DNA from: Chromobotia macracanthus
Lineage: Eukaryota; Chordata; Actinopteri; Cypriniformes; Botiidae
Reading direction: 5' to 3'
Assembly: GCA_036877525.1 (NCBI GenBank)
Contig: JAZGTH010000072.1
Coordinates: forward strand, 1,922,001 to 1,986,000
Length of the DNA: 64,000 bases
The notes below the pieces were generated by a model. The model worked only from the letters and a program-made list of their open reading frames with translations. It did no database searches and was not told the origin of the DNA. Below, piece after piece: positions 27,601 through 38,400 of this stretch. The number at the start of each line of letters is the position of its first letter. Position 1 is the first letter of the stretch. The position numbers and the translations under genes are program-made.

Positions 27601-29057
27601 ATTAAAACATGACACTATATTAAATCTAAATGCAGACACATCAAATCTAATTCAGACTCTTTCTTCATTAAAGATCCCACTTCCCATTCACTCTTCGTGA
27701 ACTACACACATTAAAAATAGACAAGCAGGTTGTGACGTTAACATCTGACGAGCATTGTTTTATTAATGAGAAGACTCTTACCCCATCCCTGACTTAGCAA
27801 CAGTAATATTTAAGAACATGTTAAGCTCTTTGGTCTGTCTCAGACTGTCTTGGATCGACCATTTTTAAAAGCGTTTTAGTACAAGGCTATGGACATCGTT
27901 CATTTGGTTGCTCTGCGAGGAGAACGTACTGCTGGAATGGGTTTCAGGGAAGGTCTTTAATAATTCAGGGGCTGTTCCGTACTCTGTCAGCACCTGGGAG
28001 TTTCCTGTGCCCAGCATTTGTGGATTTCAGAGCTGCCATGTACTTGTTCTGTTTATCTAACTGATGAACACATTTGTCAGTCAAGAGGCTAGAATGGGCA
28101 GCTTTAGGTGATGACGCGCTCAAGAGGCGCACTGCAGCACCAGCTTGGTTAAGGCGTTTGGGTAAATACTACGTTCCTGTATGTTAGGATCGATCATTTA
28201 TGTAACACCTCTACTTTTTCGGACCCGGTTGTGTTGCGTTTCCGCAAGAGGATCCTCATCGGGTGCTGCAGTGGGTCGCGTGTGCGCGCTCGGCATCAAA
28301 GAGAAGATGCGCGCCCGCGCGCGCGCTTCTGGCATCTCGAGCGCTTTCCAGGCAGATGCGACCGCGAGTTTGAGTTTTAGGTTCAAATCTGTGTTTTTTT
28401 ATTATTATTATTATTATTTATTTATTTATTTGAGACCGCATTCAAAGACAAATCTGGAAAACCGGGTCACATCTGGCGGAACACGGAGTCCAGTCAGCTA
28501 GGCGGAAAATACGAAATGATGGCTGCATGTACACCGTGGAGTAAGAAAACCGGAATTTCGTGCACCCAGACTGCAATTGAAACGTAGGATTTGTGTGAAG
28601 AAAACAAACCAACCAACAATTCAGAATGAATTCAGTCTTCAAATTAAAATAAAAATGTAATAGCTATTATGATCCCTAAAGCACCGACTGACAGCTGTCA
28701 TGTGTTGCATCAGAAGCATCGCGCCTGTAATGCTGATTCGACAATCCGCGCAAAAGCAACAACATTATCTTCATCATTTCCAATGCCCAGCTCATTTCTA
28801 AGCTTTATTATTAGTCTGATTTAATAATAGCGTATTATAAAAAGACAAAGCGGTCGTATTTGGCAAACCACCAACGCGCTCAAACTCAAAGTCTGTATTT
28901 TCAACGCGTTGAAGTTCGCAGCGTTGTTTTCACGTCCACCGACCCCGTTCCGCCCGTGAAAGTGATTCTGATCACCTCCATCTGGTGAACCCCGTTATCT
29001 AGCTCATTTCTGAAGCCATCCTTACATTATTGTAAGAGGAGAGCTCACCTCACTCAT
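17435..29057 (-). CDS. pcp4: PCP4 / PEP-19, calmodulin regulator
   Basis: This is a small cytosolic IQ-motif protein that binds calmodulin and speeds calcium exchange at its C-lobe, abundant in neurons. The three coding exons in transcript order are 29049-29057 (ATGAGTGAG, Met-Ser-Glu, donor gtgagc), 18225-18273 (acceptor cag, 49 bases) and 17435-17568 (stop TAA 17435-17437). Phases agree and give 63 residues against 62 in human. The acidic stretch DDFDIDMEAPETE and the IQ segment AAVAIQSQFRKFQKKK match human PCP4 almost exactly, while residues 4-24 have diverged. The gene converges on dscam and is followed upstream by igsf5, as in human 21q22.2. The first exon is tiny but its position, initiator context and following donor, with a TATA box about 90 bases upstream, make it convincing. 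Confidence 0.93.
18645..18695. repeat. (CT)n microsatellite
   Basis: An interrupted CT/CTTT run within pcp4 intron 1. Confidence 0.9.
19166..19290. repeat. MITE family B fragment
   Basis: The stretch ttaaagggcaagttcaccca followed by tttactcaccttcaggtcat has the left terminal wording of the family. The right part is not recognisable. It lies in pcp4 intron 1. Confidence 0.55.
19967..20197 (+). mobile_element. MITE family A, copy 4
   Basis: It begins ccagctaacagtgttggcta and ends cttgcaacctaaaattgtta. The interior is shorter than in other copies. It lies in pcp4 intron 1. Confidence 0.7.
22831..22982 (-). mobile_element. tRNA-derived SINE (minus strand)
   Basis: On the minus strand the head carries a perfect RNA polymerase III A box, TAGCTCAATGGG (22962-22973), and a one-mismatch B box, GGTTTGATTCC (22917-22927). 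A tRNA-like spacing separates them. The tail contains cactttgaataaaagcgt and ataaatgtaaatgtaa, a tail shared with the copies at 39815 and 43553. It lies in pcp4 intron 1 in the same direction as the gene. Confidence 0.8.
23666..23956 (+). mobile_element. MITE family A, copy 5, with an internal triplication
   Basis: It begins acccaactaacag and ends attattagctgggt. Inside, a unit of about 22 bases (gattgtgcctagaactttca) is present three times at 23811-23875, which other copies lack. Confidence 0.8.
24797..25060. repeat. MITE family B, partial copy
   Basis: It starts with taaagggacagtacactct, close to the intact copy's left end, and runs through atttcaaaccagtatggctt and a frctvariant of the ttagtcactaac block near 24980. 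The right terminal repeat is missing. Confidence 0.55.
26708..26952 (+). mobile_element. MITE family A, copy 6
   Basis: It starts ccgagctaacaggggatg with the GTTCTCAGAACGTTCT block, and ends atttagctggt. The right end is eroded. It lies in pcp4 intron 1. Confidence 0.7.
28240..28380. other. CpG-dense patch with an alternating CG run
   Basis: CpGs cluster here, with a nearly pure alternating C/G run at 28308-28327. It lies about 0.7 kb inside pcp4 intron 1 and is followed at 28391-28430 by TTA/TTTA repeats. Confidence 0.55.
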
Positions 29058-29146
29058 GCTGGAAGATGATGCTGATGTTGCGCAGAAGAGCGGCGGTGAT
29101 GCAGTCCTCTAGCCCGCGCTGCGTGCGTTTGCGCGCCTGCTGGAGT

Positions 29147-29153
29147 TTTATAC
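29147..29153 (-). promoter_or_regulatory. pcp4: TATA box of pcp4
   Basis: The minus strand reads TATAAAA, about 90 bases upstream of the pcp4 ATG (29055-29057). This would place the start site near 29118 with a 5' leader of about 60 bases. The DNA between is GC-rich. Confidence 0.65.
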
Positions 29154-29227
29154 TTGGAGCTCCAACTCCCTTTCATGTCATCACGTTCGCACTAAACCAA
29201 TGAAAAGCTGTTCTGATGTCACCGGTT

Positions 29228-29272
29228 TATCCCTTGGAAAAATGATCCCTTGGAAAAATGATCCCTTGGAAT
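29228..29272. repeat. Short tandem repeat upstream of pcp4
   Basis: A unit like atcccttggaaaaatg occurs two and a half times within about 45 bases, 80-120 bases upstream of the pcp4 TATA box. Confidence 0.8.
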
Positions 29273-31375
29273 ATATGCATTCACAATTAACGTTTTAGGA
29301 ATGTGCTGACACGTATATTGATTATGCTGTTTTTATACAAAATTGTATTGCATACGGTTGCGTTGCATGTTGCATAGTATGCGTACAGAAATGTGTCCAC
29401 AGCCTTAAACGTGCCCATTAAACATATCTTGATTGTAGGTATGTAATTATATAAACGTAATCTAATGAATGCATTGAATGAACAAGTGTGTTGAATGTGA
29501 ACAACCTTCACATGGAACGGCCGATGTAAATACTGTTAAGGCAAAAAAAGATGAGAAAAAAAGACAAGCAGATTTTGTTAGCATCATTAAGAATCAGCCA
29601 AGCAAAGACCCTGGTGAAATACATTTAGTATTCAGTTTCCACCTCTATGCCTTTAAGCAGAAATGAGATGGTTTAAAGCAGGTATTCCCTCTATATTCTG
29701 GGAGAGCTGTGTGCTTATGCACCTGGATACAGATACAGCAGCTCCCTCCCAGAGTCAGAATATAGCTGGGATTTGCTGGATTCAGATTCCAAGGCAACTG
29801 CTTCAATGCAGCGTTTGAATCGATGTAATCTTTAAAACAGAAGCAGGGAGATGCCTCATCAGCAAAACACCATCAGTTCCTTCCCTGGTGAAAAGACCAG
29901 CCCACAATTACAGGGTCGTAATATCTGATCCTTTGCAGCTTATTAACAGTTGAATTTATTGTGCGAGTTACCCAGCAGCCTCGTGAATAGTGGGGAGTGT
30001 TTTGGGTTTACATACAGCTTTATCCTCTGCTCAATATGAGCTTCATATCTGGGAAAGTTGCTGTTTGCATTCTGCCACCCACAGACTAACACAATTTTAA
30101 ATTATTCTGGGGTTTGCTGCTGCAGATTCACATTGCTGCTTTATAATCGCTGAGCAGAGAGTTTGATTATCACAGATGTTATCATTGCTCTCAACAGATG
30201 AGCTCTATTAAACACAAGCTATTCCTCTGGTGCTGTGTTAAAACCATCTTGAGTGAGGCATCTACAGTCAGATCATACAATTGTAGGGCTTATTTCTGTC
30301 TTCTGCTCCTTTTGTCTTTTGTAACGCTGTTGTAATTTGTTGGCTCGTTCAAAGATAGATAAATTTGACAATCATTTTACTTCCATCCAACTGCAGGGGG
30401 AAGACAAACGTCAGCCATTTTAATAGAGACATTTTAATGGAGATTACTAAATATAAAGGTGGTCTGTGGCACTCGACTGCATGTTTTGTTTACTCAAAGC
30501 AGCATATAAAGGTAAAGGCAGCTTATACAGGGCACTTGTCATCATAAATTTACTGATGAACTTAAGATAATGTGAACTCCTGCCATGTTTTTTAAAAAAA
30601 ATGCTGTTTTTGTATTTCTACCACTTTATTTCAAATCACATATTTCCAGTAGGTCACAGCTCTTCCTTTACATAAGAGAATTGTGCCCTGTAAGTCTGTG
30701 TTTTGGTTTGTCTGAATAAACAATGCTGCAGACGGCCGCAGTTTAATGGCGCTGCCTGGTGTCATATAATGTCTTTGCTGCCCCCGAGCTCTGAGTGAGA
30801 CGTTTGATAATGACCTACACTGCCTTAGAGTTACATAGCAACACTTTAGAAGGATCTGCCAGCTGCTTTCTCAGATGTGCCTCAGAAAATGACTGGCTGT
30901 GTTTTCTGAAGAGTTTTCCTGCTTTGTGTAGCGTATCGTGTTCTGTTAGAAGAATCCATAACAGCCCTCCGGCCAAACTGACAGCAGTAACAAATAACCG
31001 TACATATTCAACCGTATGTTTAATTAAACGCTATGCTCCTCGTGATTACTTTTCAACTCTTCTTTACACAGACAAGCCTTTGAGAATTCTTAAGTTTTAA
31101 TTATGGCCCTTCCTGATAGACTATCAATGGCCATTAGCAGAATGCTGTGAATCATCTCCAGTGTATTGTTGGCACAGAAACTGCCTACACAGAGATGACC
31201 GCAGGAGAAGAGGAGGAGGGGAATGTGTTCATTGCTATTGATGCAGCTTGGATTTACATTCGATTACCTTCCAGCGTTCAAGCCCTGTGACTAAGAGAGG
31301 AAACCCCTCTCAGACCTGCCGAGTGTCTGTTTTCTCCTTCCATCTGCTCAGCTATTATTAGTAGTGCTTGCTAAT

Positions 31376-31642
31376 ACCCAGCTAACAATTTTAGGTTGGA
31401 AGAACGTTTCCCTAACAATAACGTTATTGCTTGGTTAAAAGAATGTTATTCAAACATTCTTTAAATTCTGTAACATTTTTAAAATGTTCCACTCACAACG
31501 AGAATAATGGTTTTGATATATATGATATATAATGTTAAAAAACTGTTCTACTAACATTACTGCGAGAACATGTTTGATAACTTTGAAAGAACTTTGAGAA
31601 AACATTAGCCCACGTTCTGAGAATGTTCACTGTTAACTGGGT
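31376..31642 (-). mobile_element. MITE family A, copy 7 (reverse orientation)
   Basis: It is bounded by acccagctaaca on the left and tgttaactgggt on the right, the clearest pair of terminal inverted repeats in the family. The interior matches the reverse of copies 1 and 2. Confidence 0.85.
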
Positions 31643-34091
31643 ACAAGCATTTTTTTATTATTGCTCATACTTACACCAGGTCCAGTGTTCTGAGTCGAAG
31701 TAGTTGTTTGCCAATGCATGCTAAAAACAAACATACATAATCATAGTGTGATATCATAACATAGTTGATGTTTTAATCATGTATCGTTATGAGAAGTAGA
31801 CTTTTGGACCAATGAGATTTTAGTATGGGCGGGACTACCCGCTTAACATCACAGAATTAGAAACCAAGTGGATTCTGCATTCAGTCATGTACTGTGCCTG
31901 AGATAGGTTGTGACTTTAACCATAGAGTTAATATCACTCTTAATATAAATACTGTTTCTGTTAAAACGAATGCATTTGAGTGACAGTGTATTTACAGTCA
32001 TCGTAAACATACCAATGAGATCAGTGCAATTCAAATATGTAATCTTAACTTCATCAGGGCCAGTGATGTAAAAGCTAAAATATGCCTGATCATTTCATTA
32101 GTAAATTGCGTTGCACACCAAGTCTAAAACACTTAACATTATTTTGCCCCCTTTTAGAGCCTATGAGAATTTTCAGAATGAATTGGTGGCGCTTTATAAA
32201 GCATTAGCGATTAGCAGAGCATCCCACCAATGAGAATCAAATTCTAACCCATAAAGCAAAATCTGAGCTCAGAATTGAATCTCAAGGCATATTATGAAGA
32301 ATCTGTCATTGACGTCATCTGGCTAATGAATTCATCTGCGAGGTCCTGCTGATCTGCCTAGCTTTCACTGTGGGAAGTACAAAAATAGCACAACATTTTT
32401 AATAACACTCAGAAATGAGTCTTAAATGCTTACCGCATACAGCACAACAGAAGCATTTACTTTTGGCTTAAAGGGTTACAGAGAGAGGAAAAGACAGCTT
32501 TGCCACTATCTAGAGGTTTTATTGTGAGAAACTGGTAACGTTCTTAAACGTTGAGAAAAAAGGTTAGAAAAAGCGTTGAGCAAAGGTGATAATTTTACTC
32601 TCCAATCTTTAGCTCTCATATGGTAATCTCGCTTAAGAACATGCTCTGTCTTCTAGCAAGACCACCAGTGTGTTGAAGTTTTAGAGGTTGCCATCTTTCT
32701 GCCTGGTCTTCCAAAACAATAGCGGTTCATTAACTTCCAAAGTGCCTTTAGGAAAGCCCCACAGGACTGTGTGGACAAATACTCTGTAAAGCCTGGCTGA
32801 CCTTTGGAATCCTCACTTCCATGATCATTTGCTTCAGGAGAGGACATCCATTCAAACCAATTGAATTAAGCAGCTGATTCTGAGAGATAATAATAGTGGG
32901 CCAAGCATTTCAAAGCATTTCACATATCTGCCCATGCAAACAGAAGGAATGAGGAGCTGAATATGTCTGAGCAGTACTTTTGAAGGTCCATGTTCTTTAA
33001 GCTAAATGCTTTTGAAAAGAGTTTTACTTCAGTTGGCTGCTTTTGGACTGAACAAGAAATACCAATCCAGTGGAATAGCACAGTGGTTACAGTAAGGTAC
33101 ATTAAGTGAAATAATCGTTTATTTTTCAAGTTTGTCATTTATTGATCATAAATATGCTCATAAGATTGATCATAAAAAACTATGCTTTATGAATATTTGG
33201 TATATGCTAATCATTCAGTACCATGGTACCATTCCTTCTGTTACCATCATAGTACAACAACAGTGCATTTTGGAACTGTTCTCTATAACATTATGATTCA
33301 TACCAGAATGAAACTGGACATGTGCCATATCTGTGTGGTTTATTAGGTAAACAGTGTTGGTTACATAACACGAAGTGTTTTTGGTGTGGCCATAATGAGG
33401 GGGAGAATTTTAGCAGCTCGGCCAGCACAGAACTGGGTGGAATGAAGCGTGAGGAAGATTCTACAGCTTATAACAAGCCACGAGGGAATAGATGCCAGCC
33501 TACAGCTGGCCATTAACGCTGCTTTATTTATTTATTTATGAACATTCATTATTTTTTAAGGGAAAAGATGAAAGAGAACTAATATTCATACACACACACT
33601 GACGGCAGAGTTCTTGGCTGAGAATGTGAGGTGCGCACTGCAGAGAGATGTTCTACAAAAGGAGCCTTTTAAAAAGAACCAGGTCCATGTCTGAAAGCAG
33701 AACACTCGTTCTTCACATCTTTGAAAAGCAGAATGTTTATTCTCTCATGTACATTTCATTTTAGCTTGTCTTTATATTAGTGGCTTGTGAAAAGGTTTAA
33801 ATGTTGTGAAAAATAATTAGAAAACAAAGATATATATGACTCACATACATATAAACAAATACAAAACATATACAGGTACACCTTAAGTACAAAATATATT
33901 TATTGCTGAACACCTTTGTATTTATGGTAACAAATATGTAGTCTGTTAAACATTACTAATTGCAGCTTAAGTTTTTAGTTCAAAAGTTTGTTCAAAAGTG
34001 CCCATAATCCAACATGTGGAGCTTTTACACACATCTGTCCATTCTTACAGGTTTCCGGTAATTGGTTAAATGAAGATGGTTTAACTTCATT

Positions 34092-34094
<3 letters not shown>

Positions 34095-34139
<45 letters not shown>
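34095..34139. repeat. (AT)n microsatellite
   Basis: About 22 AT dinucleotides followed by ACATATAC variants. Confidence 0.95.
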
Positions 34140-34147
<8 letters not shown>

Positions 34148-35166
34148 TACATATACACACACATTTATATAAATTTAACAAAAAGTAATTGGCTGTGAGA
34201 AAAGAATTAGAACTGTAGGCTTTTACGGATTTTAGTACCGTCAAAACATGAAAAAAGTTCAGATGAATGAAGATTGTATTTGGAAGCATAATCTGAATTG
34301 AGTATTATTGATTAAGTTAGTGATTTATTGATCAGCAGCAGGCAGCTTCAGCACTTTAGAAAGAATGTAATTCTCCAGTTTAAACAGTTGTTACCCAATG
34401 GGAGTTTGAGACCAGTGGATTAGATTAATTGTTTAACCACATTATGCTTTATGAAGCATGACATGTCATAAAACAGTCCTCTCTAAACACTTCTCTTCAT
34501 TAATCTGTGCTTTAACTGTACACAGCTAGGACACAAACTCTCACAGGGTGTGATGTGCCATATGGTGATTTGTTTGACTCAGGAGAAAACAGGAAGTTGT
34601 TACAGTCAAACAAACCCGCTGTCTGAATGCAAGTATTTGATGTACGTATAAAAAGAAAAAATACATCTCTCATACTTAGTAAATGAGGACACAGACTCGG
34701 CACCAGAGGGTTTGTTTAACTAAATGAAGATGTGGAAGACTTCCAGCAGATCCCTCAGCCGCCCTCATTCTGACCATCATGTTAATCTGACATGTCAGCA
34801 AGTGCAGTCCCAAAAGACTGAAAAATGTGTTCATAATGTCAAAGACACTTTCATGGTAAAAAGTTTATGTCGGTTTCGAAAGTCTGTGAGCACTTGTGAA
34901 AAATGCTTCAATTTTGCATTAATACATACATTTCCATTATAAATGATATTATCAGCATATCGAGAGAAAAGTTGAATTGATAAAGGCCATTAATACCTTT
35001 GTAATTTCTTCACAAGTACATGCAGTTATCCCAGAATGACTTCAGAATGTTCCAAACGCCATCTTTTGTGCTTCAGTGAGAAACAAGTAAATCTGCCCTT
35101 TTGTAAAATCACAAATTTACTTCATCACTGACCTAGAAATTTTTCTTAAACCAGAAACTTTGTATT

Positions 35167-35168
<2 letters not shown>

Positions 35169-35228
<60 letters not shown>
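35169..35228. repeat. (TA)n(TG)n microsatellite in the likely igsf5 3' UTR
   Basis: A short TA run continues into about 24 TG dinucleotides, some 250 bases beyond the igsf5 stop codon. On the igsf5 strand it reads as CA repeats. A possible ATTAAA poly(A) signal for igsf5 (minus strand) lies at 35245-35250, just before it. Confidence 0.9.
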
Positions 35229-35230
<2 letters not shown>

Positions 35231-35476
35231 AAAAAAGCCAGATTTTTAATGTGGTCTCAGAATTTTGGAGGCCACTGTGTATTCTACACACTGACTACAA
35301 AAATAATTGTATCACATCCATCTTGTGTGGTTGAAACCATCAGCAGGTGATCTTCATGTACAGTCATATTTCAATGCTTGACGTTCCAGGAATCTCTTCT
35401 GTTATTAAACCTACATTCACAGAGGAAGAGAACCACAGCATCCGCCACATAAAGGTTCCGCAGTCAGATTTAGTCT

Positions 35477-38400
35477 CTAAACTATGGTCATGTGTCTGTG
35501 CTTTTTGGGACCATCTTCCAAAAAGTCATTTGCAGGATAGTTCATCTGAAAAAGCAGAAGTTCGGCATCAGACCTGGAGTCTTGCTAAACAATCAAGCTT
35601 ATGAAATGTACTGACATATTCAATAAAACATAATGAAAGGGTATTTGCAAAAAACAAAATATTTGGAATATGGAAGTACATATACAAAAGCATCATTATG
35701 TATCTCAATATTAATGCTTGTTTTTTAAATCTATGATTATTTGCTATTGTTGCCATAAAATTTTTACAGTAATACTAAACAGCATTGACTTAATAATAAC
35801 TGCATTTTCTGTAGGCACAATTGGCAAAAAATGCATTACCCATAACAGTAGCCTAAAGTATTGCCTAATAGCTATTTTGCAATTATTAACTATTAACATT
35901 ATCTAATTGCCTAGGTGACATCAACTGAAACATTTAAGTAAACAGGGTCAATAGGTTTGATTTGAGGCATTACCTGCTGTTTGTTGGAGTGGTTGGTATG
36001 CCAGACTCCACCATTAAAATTTCCTGTGAAGAGAAGCAAAGATTTCTACTTGTCTTTAAAATAATGGTTTATAGCACAGTTCTCCTTATATGACAGAACC
36101 CATCTGTGCTGTGCAGAATCCTGACAGTTTAAAGAGATGAGAGTATGGAGAGGAGAAGGGGGGCTTTGATTCGCCTACAAATTTAATCTGAATTGTGTGT
36201 ATGTGTGTACTTATCTATACTTAGGGGAACTAAATCTGATTTAAAAAATTACAAATTGGAATGTCCACATTTGTATAAACTATATTTCAAGTTTTCTTTT
36301 AAAAATGCAAAGTTTTACCAAGTTTTCTGTTACAAGGTTTTTTTGTTAGGGTTAATTTATAGTGTTTACAGTTAGCTGTATTAAAAAAAATGTATGGCAT
36401 GTCACCATTTAGCCAATAAAAAAATGTGTTTGTTGGTCAATGTTAAGTCTCACCATAATGTCCATCTGTAACATAACTCTGGTTATCGTGTCCACGCACA
36501 TCTTCTGTTGCTGGTGCCCTGTGCTGTGAGTGCAGTTGAGCCCTGAAGAGGAAAAACAAGCTTGTTAACCAACCACTCACACACAAAGATGTAGAAAACT
36601 GATAAAAATGTAATTTGCACTAAAATCATCCGTAAATTCAAACGTGTGATTTTAAAAAGTATATTTCAATATCTCATTGGCCTTCAGTCATGTCTCACCT
36701 TCTGATCTCCTTTTGATAAGTTGATTCTGTAAACACAATTAGAAGGAAAACAGAGTTATAGACCTTTAATAATTTAGTTTACACACCCTCCAAACCTGTT
36801 TGACTGTTTCCCTTCTGTTTAATACTAAACAGAGAATTTTATGGACCGACAGCCTCGGTCACCATTCACTTTCATTGGGTTTATTCCTTAAAATGAAAAT
36901 GAATGGGGTCTGAGGCTGTCATTCCCTAATTTTCTGCATAACTGTCCTTTTATGTGCCACAGAAGAATGGAAGTCAAACTTAAAACAACTTGAGGGAATG
37001 TAAATGATTACAGGTTTTTTAATTTTTGGGTTTACTATCCCTTTAACTCCCATAAAACTCCTAACAAGGATAATGATCGATGAATCATTTGTCTTACTCT
37101 GGTTAGTAATGTTAAACCCATTGCAAATTACTTCCCTGTTATGGTAAAGCAATGTTGGAACAGATGATGCACAGAGGAATACTTTATTAAAATCTACCAG
37201 AAAAAGCACACCATCTGGACACTAATCAGCACTAACCCTAATCTGATGTAGTACATACTACAGAGTATGCGAACTGGGATTGTCCAGTGTTTGAAGGTAT
37301 CTTGGGTAAACCATGTCACAAAAACTCACTTCTTCTCTTCCTCTTCTTACAGCACATGATGATGAGGACGATGAGAAGAAACAAGAGCGCCGCTGCACTG
37401 AAAGCCACAGTCACTGCGATCAGAACGGTCTGATCTCTGGCGCTGGCTTTGGGTGCTTGAACAGAAAGAGGAATAACAGAGTTATCCTGGATTTGTTAAT
37501 AACGGTGGACAGGATGTGATTGGAGTGCAGTGCCCTCTAGCATCTGATGGTGGTAACTGTTCTGAACTGTGGCTTTAAAGTCAACATGAACAAAACCTAA
37601 ATACAGGTTCCTGGTCTTACTGGTTCTCATTATTCCAAAGTTAAAGGTCTGTCTTTGTAATCCTTTATTAGTAAAAACTTCAGCTCCCACTTAATTACAA
37701 TAATTAATCGTCAGTTATGTCTGATTTATTATGAACTTTTGTTTCAGATGTTTCTGAAATTTGTCTGAAACAATAATAAGGAAATAAAAGCAGACAGTTA
37801 TTTACATCTCACTGCAGTCTGCAAGATAAACAAGAAGATAATGAAACGACCTTTGATATTTTTCACTCCTGTGGGATGTTACATTGAAAATGTGTTTAGA
37901 GTTCGGGTGAATCATGCATGTTCTGTTTGCAATTACTGATATATATTTGGGAGGAATGTTGATTATCGCTCACACGTGCAAATAGGAAAAGTTCTTACCG
38001 ACAGTAAGAAACACAGTGCTGCTGTCCGGTGAACTCATGGTGGACACTTTGGCCAGGCACTGGACAGAAGAATTTTTGGCAGCTGTGACCGTCAGGGTAC
38101 AGTTGGAGTTAAACACAGTTAAATTTCCTTGTGCTACAGAGCTGCTATTGCAGTTGTTTTCAACCACGCCATTTACAGACCACGACATCGTGGGCTCAGG
38201 AAACCAGCCCACAGCCCGGCACTGGAAATCCGTCTGAACTCCTTCTGTTACAGTTTGATTTCCACCAACAATCTCCACAGTGCCACGTTCTGAATAAAAG
38301 AGCAGAATTATCTCTACAGACACATTCTGGAGCAGCACCTCTCACCTAATCACAATGGATCTGAGTGTTTGCTTTAATCATGGTTTAGCTAGTCTTAAAA

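Larger units (their letters stand above)
18274..29048 (-). other. pcp4: pcp4 intron 1 (10.8 kb): repeats only
   Basis: No exon that fits any reading frame was found. The intron contains three family A MITEs, one tRNA-derived SINE, family B fragments near 19166-19290 and 24797-25060, a CT-rich microsatellite, and a CG-dense patch near 28240-28370. Open frames here are short and show no family resemblance. Confidence 0.7.
29273..35244. other. Intergenic DNA between pcp4 and igsf5
   Basis: I find no exon that can be assigned to a gene here. Features are a family A MITE (31376-31642), AT and TG microsatellites near 34.1 and 35.2 kb, and otherwise AT-rich unique-looking DNA. Some parts, for example 29680-30240, have few repeats and could be conserved non-coding DNA, which cannot be judged without alignment. 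Confidence 0.6.

Noticed and set aside
35347..35604. 85-codon open frame on the plus strand
   Set aside because: It is antisense to the last igsf5 exon and its 3' UTR and resembles no known protein.
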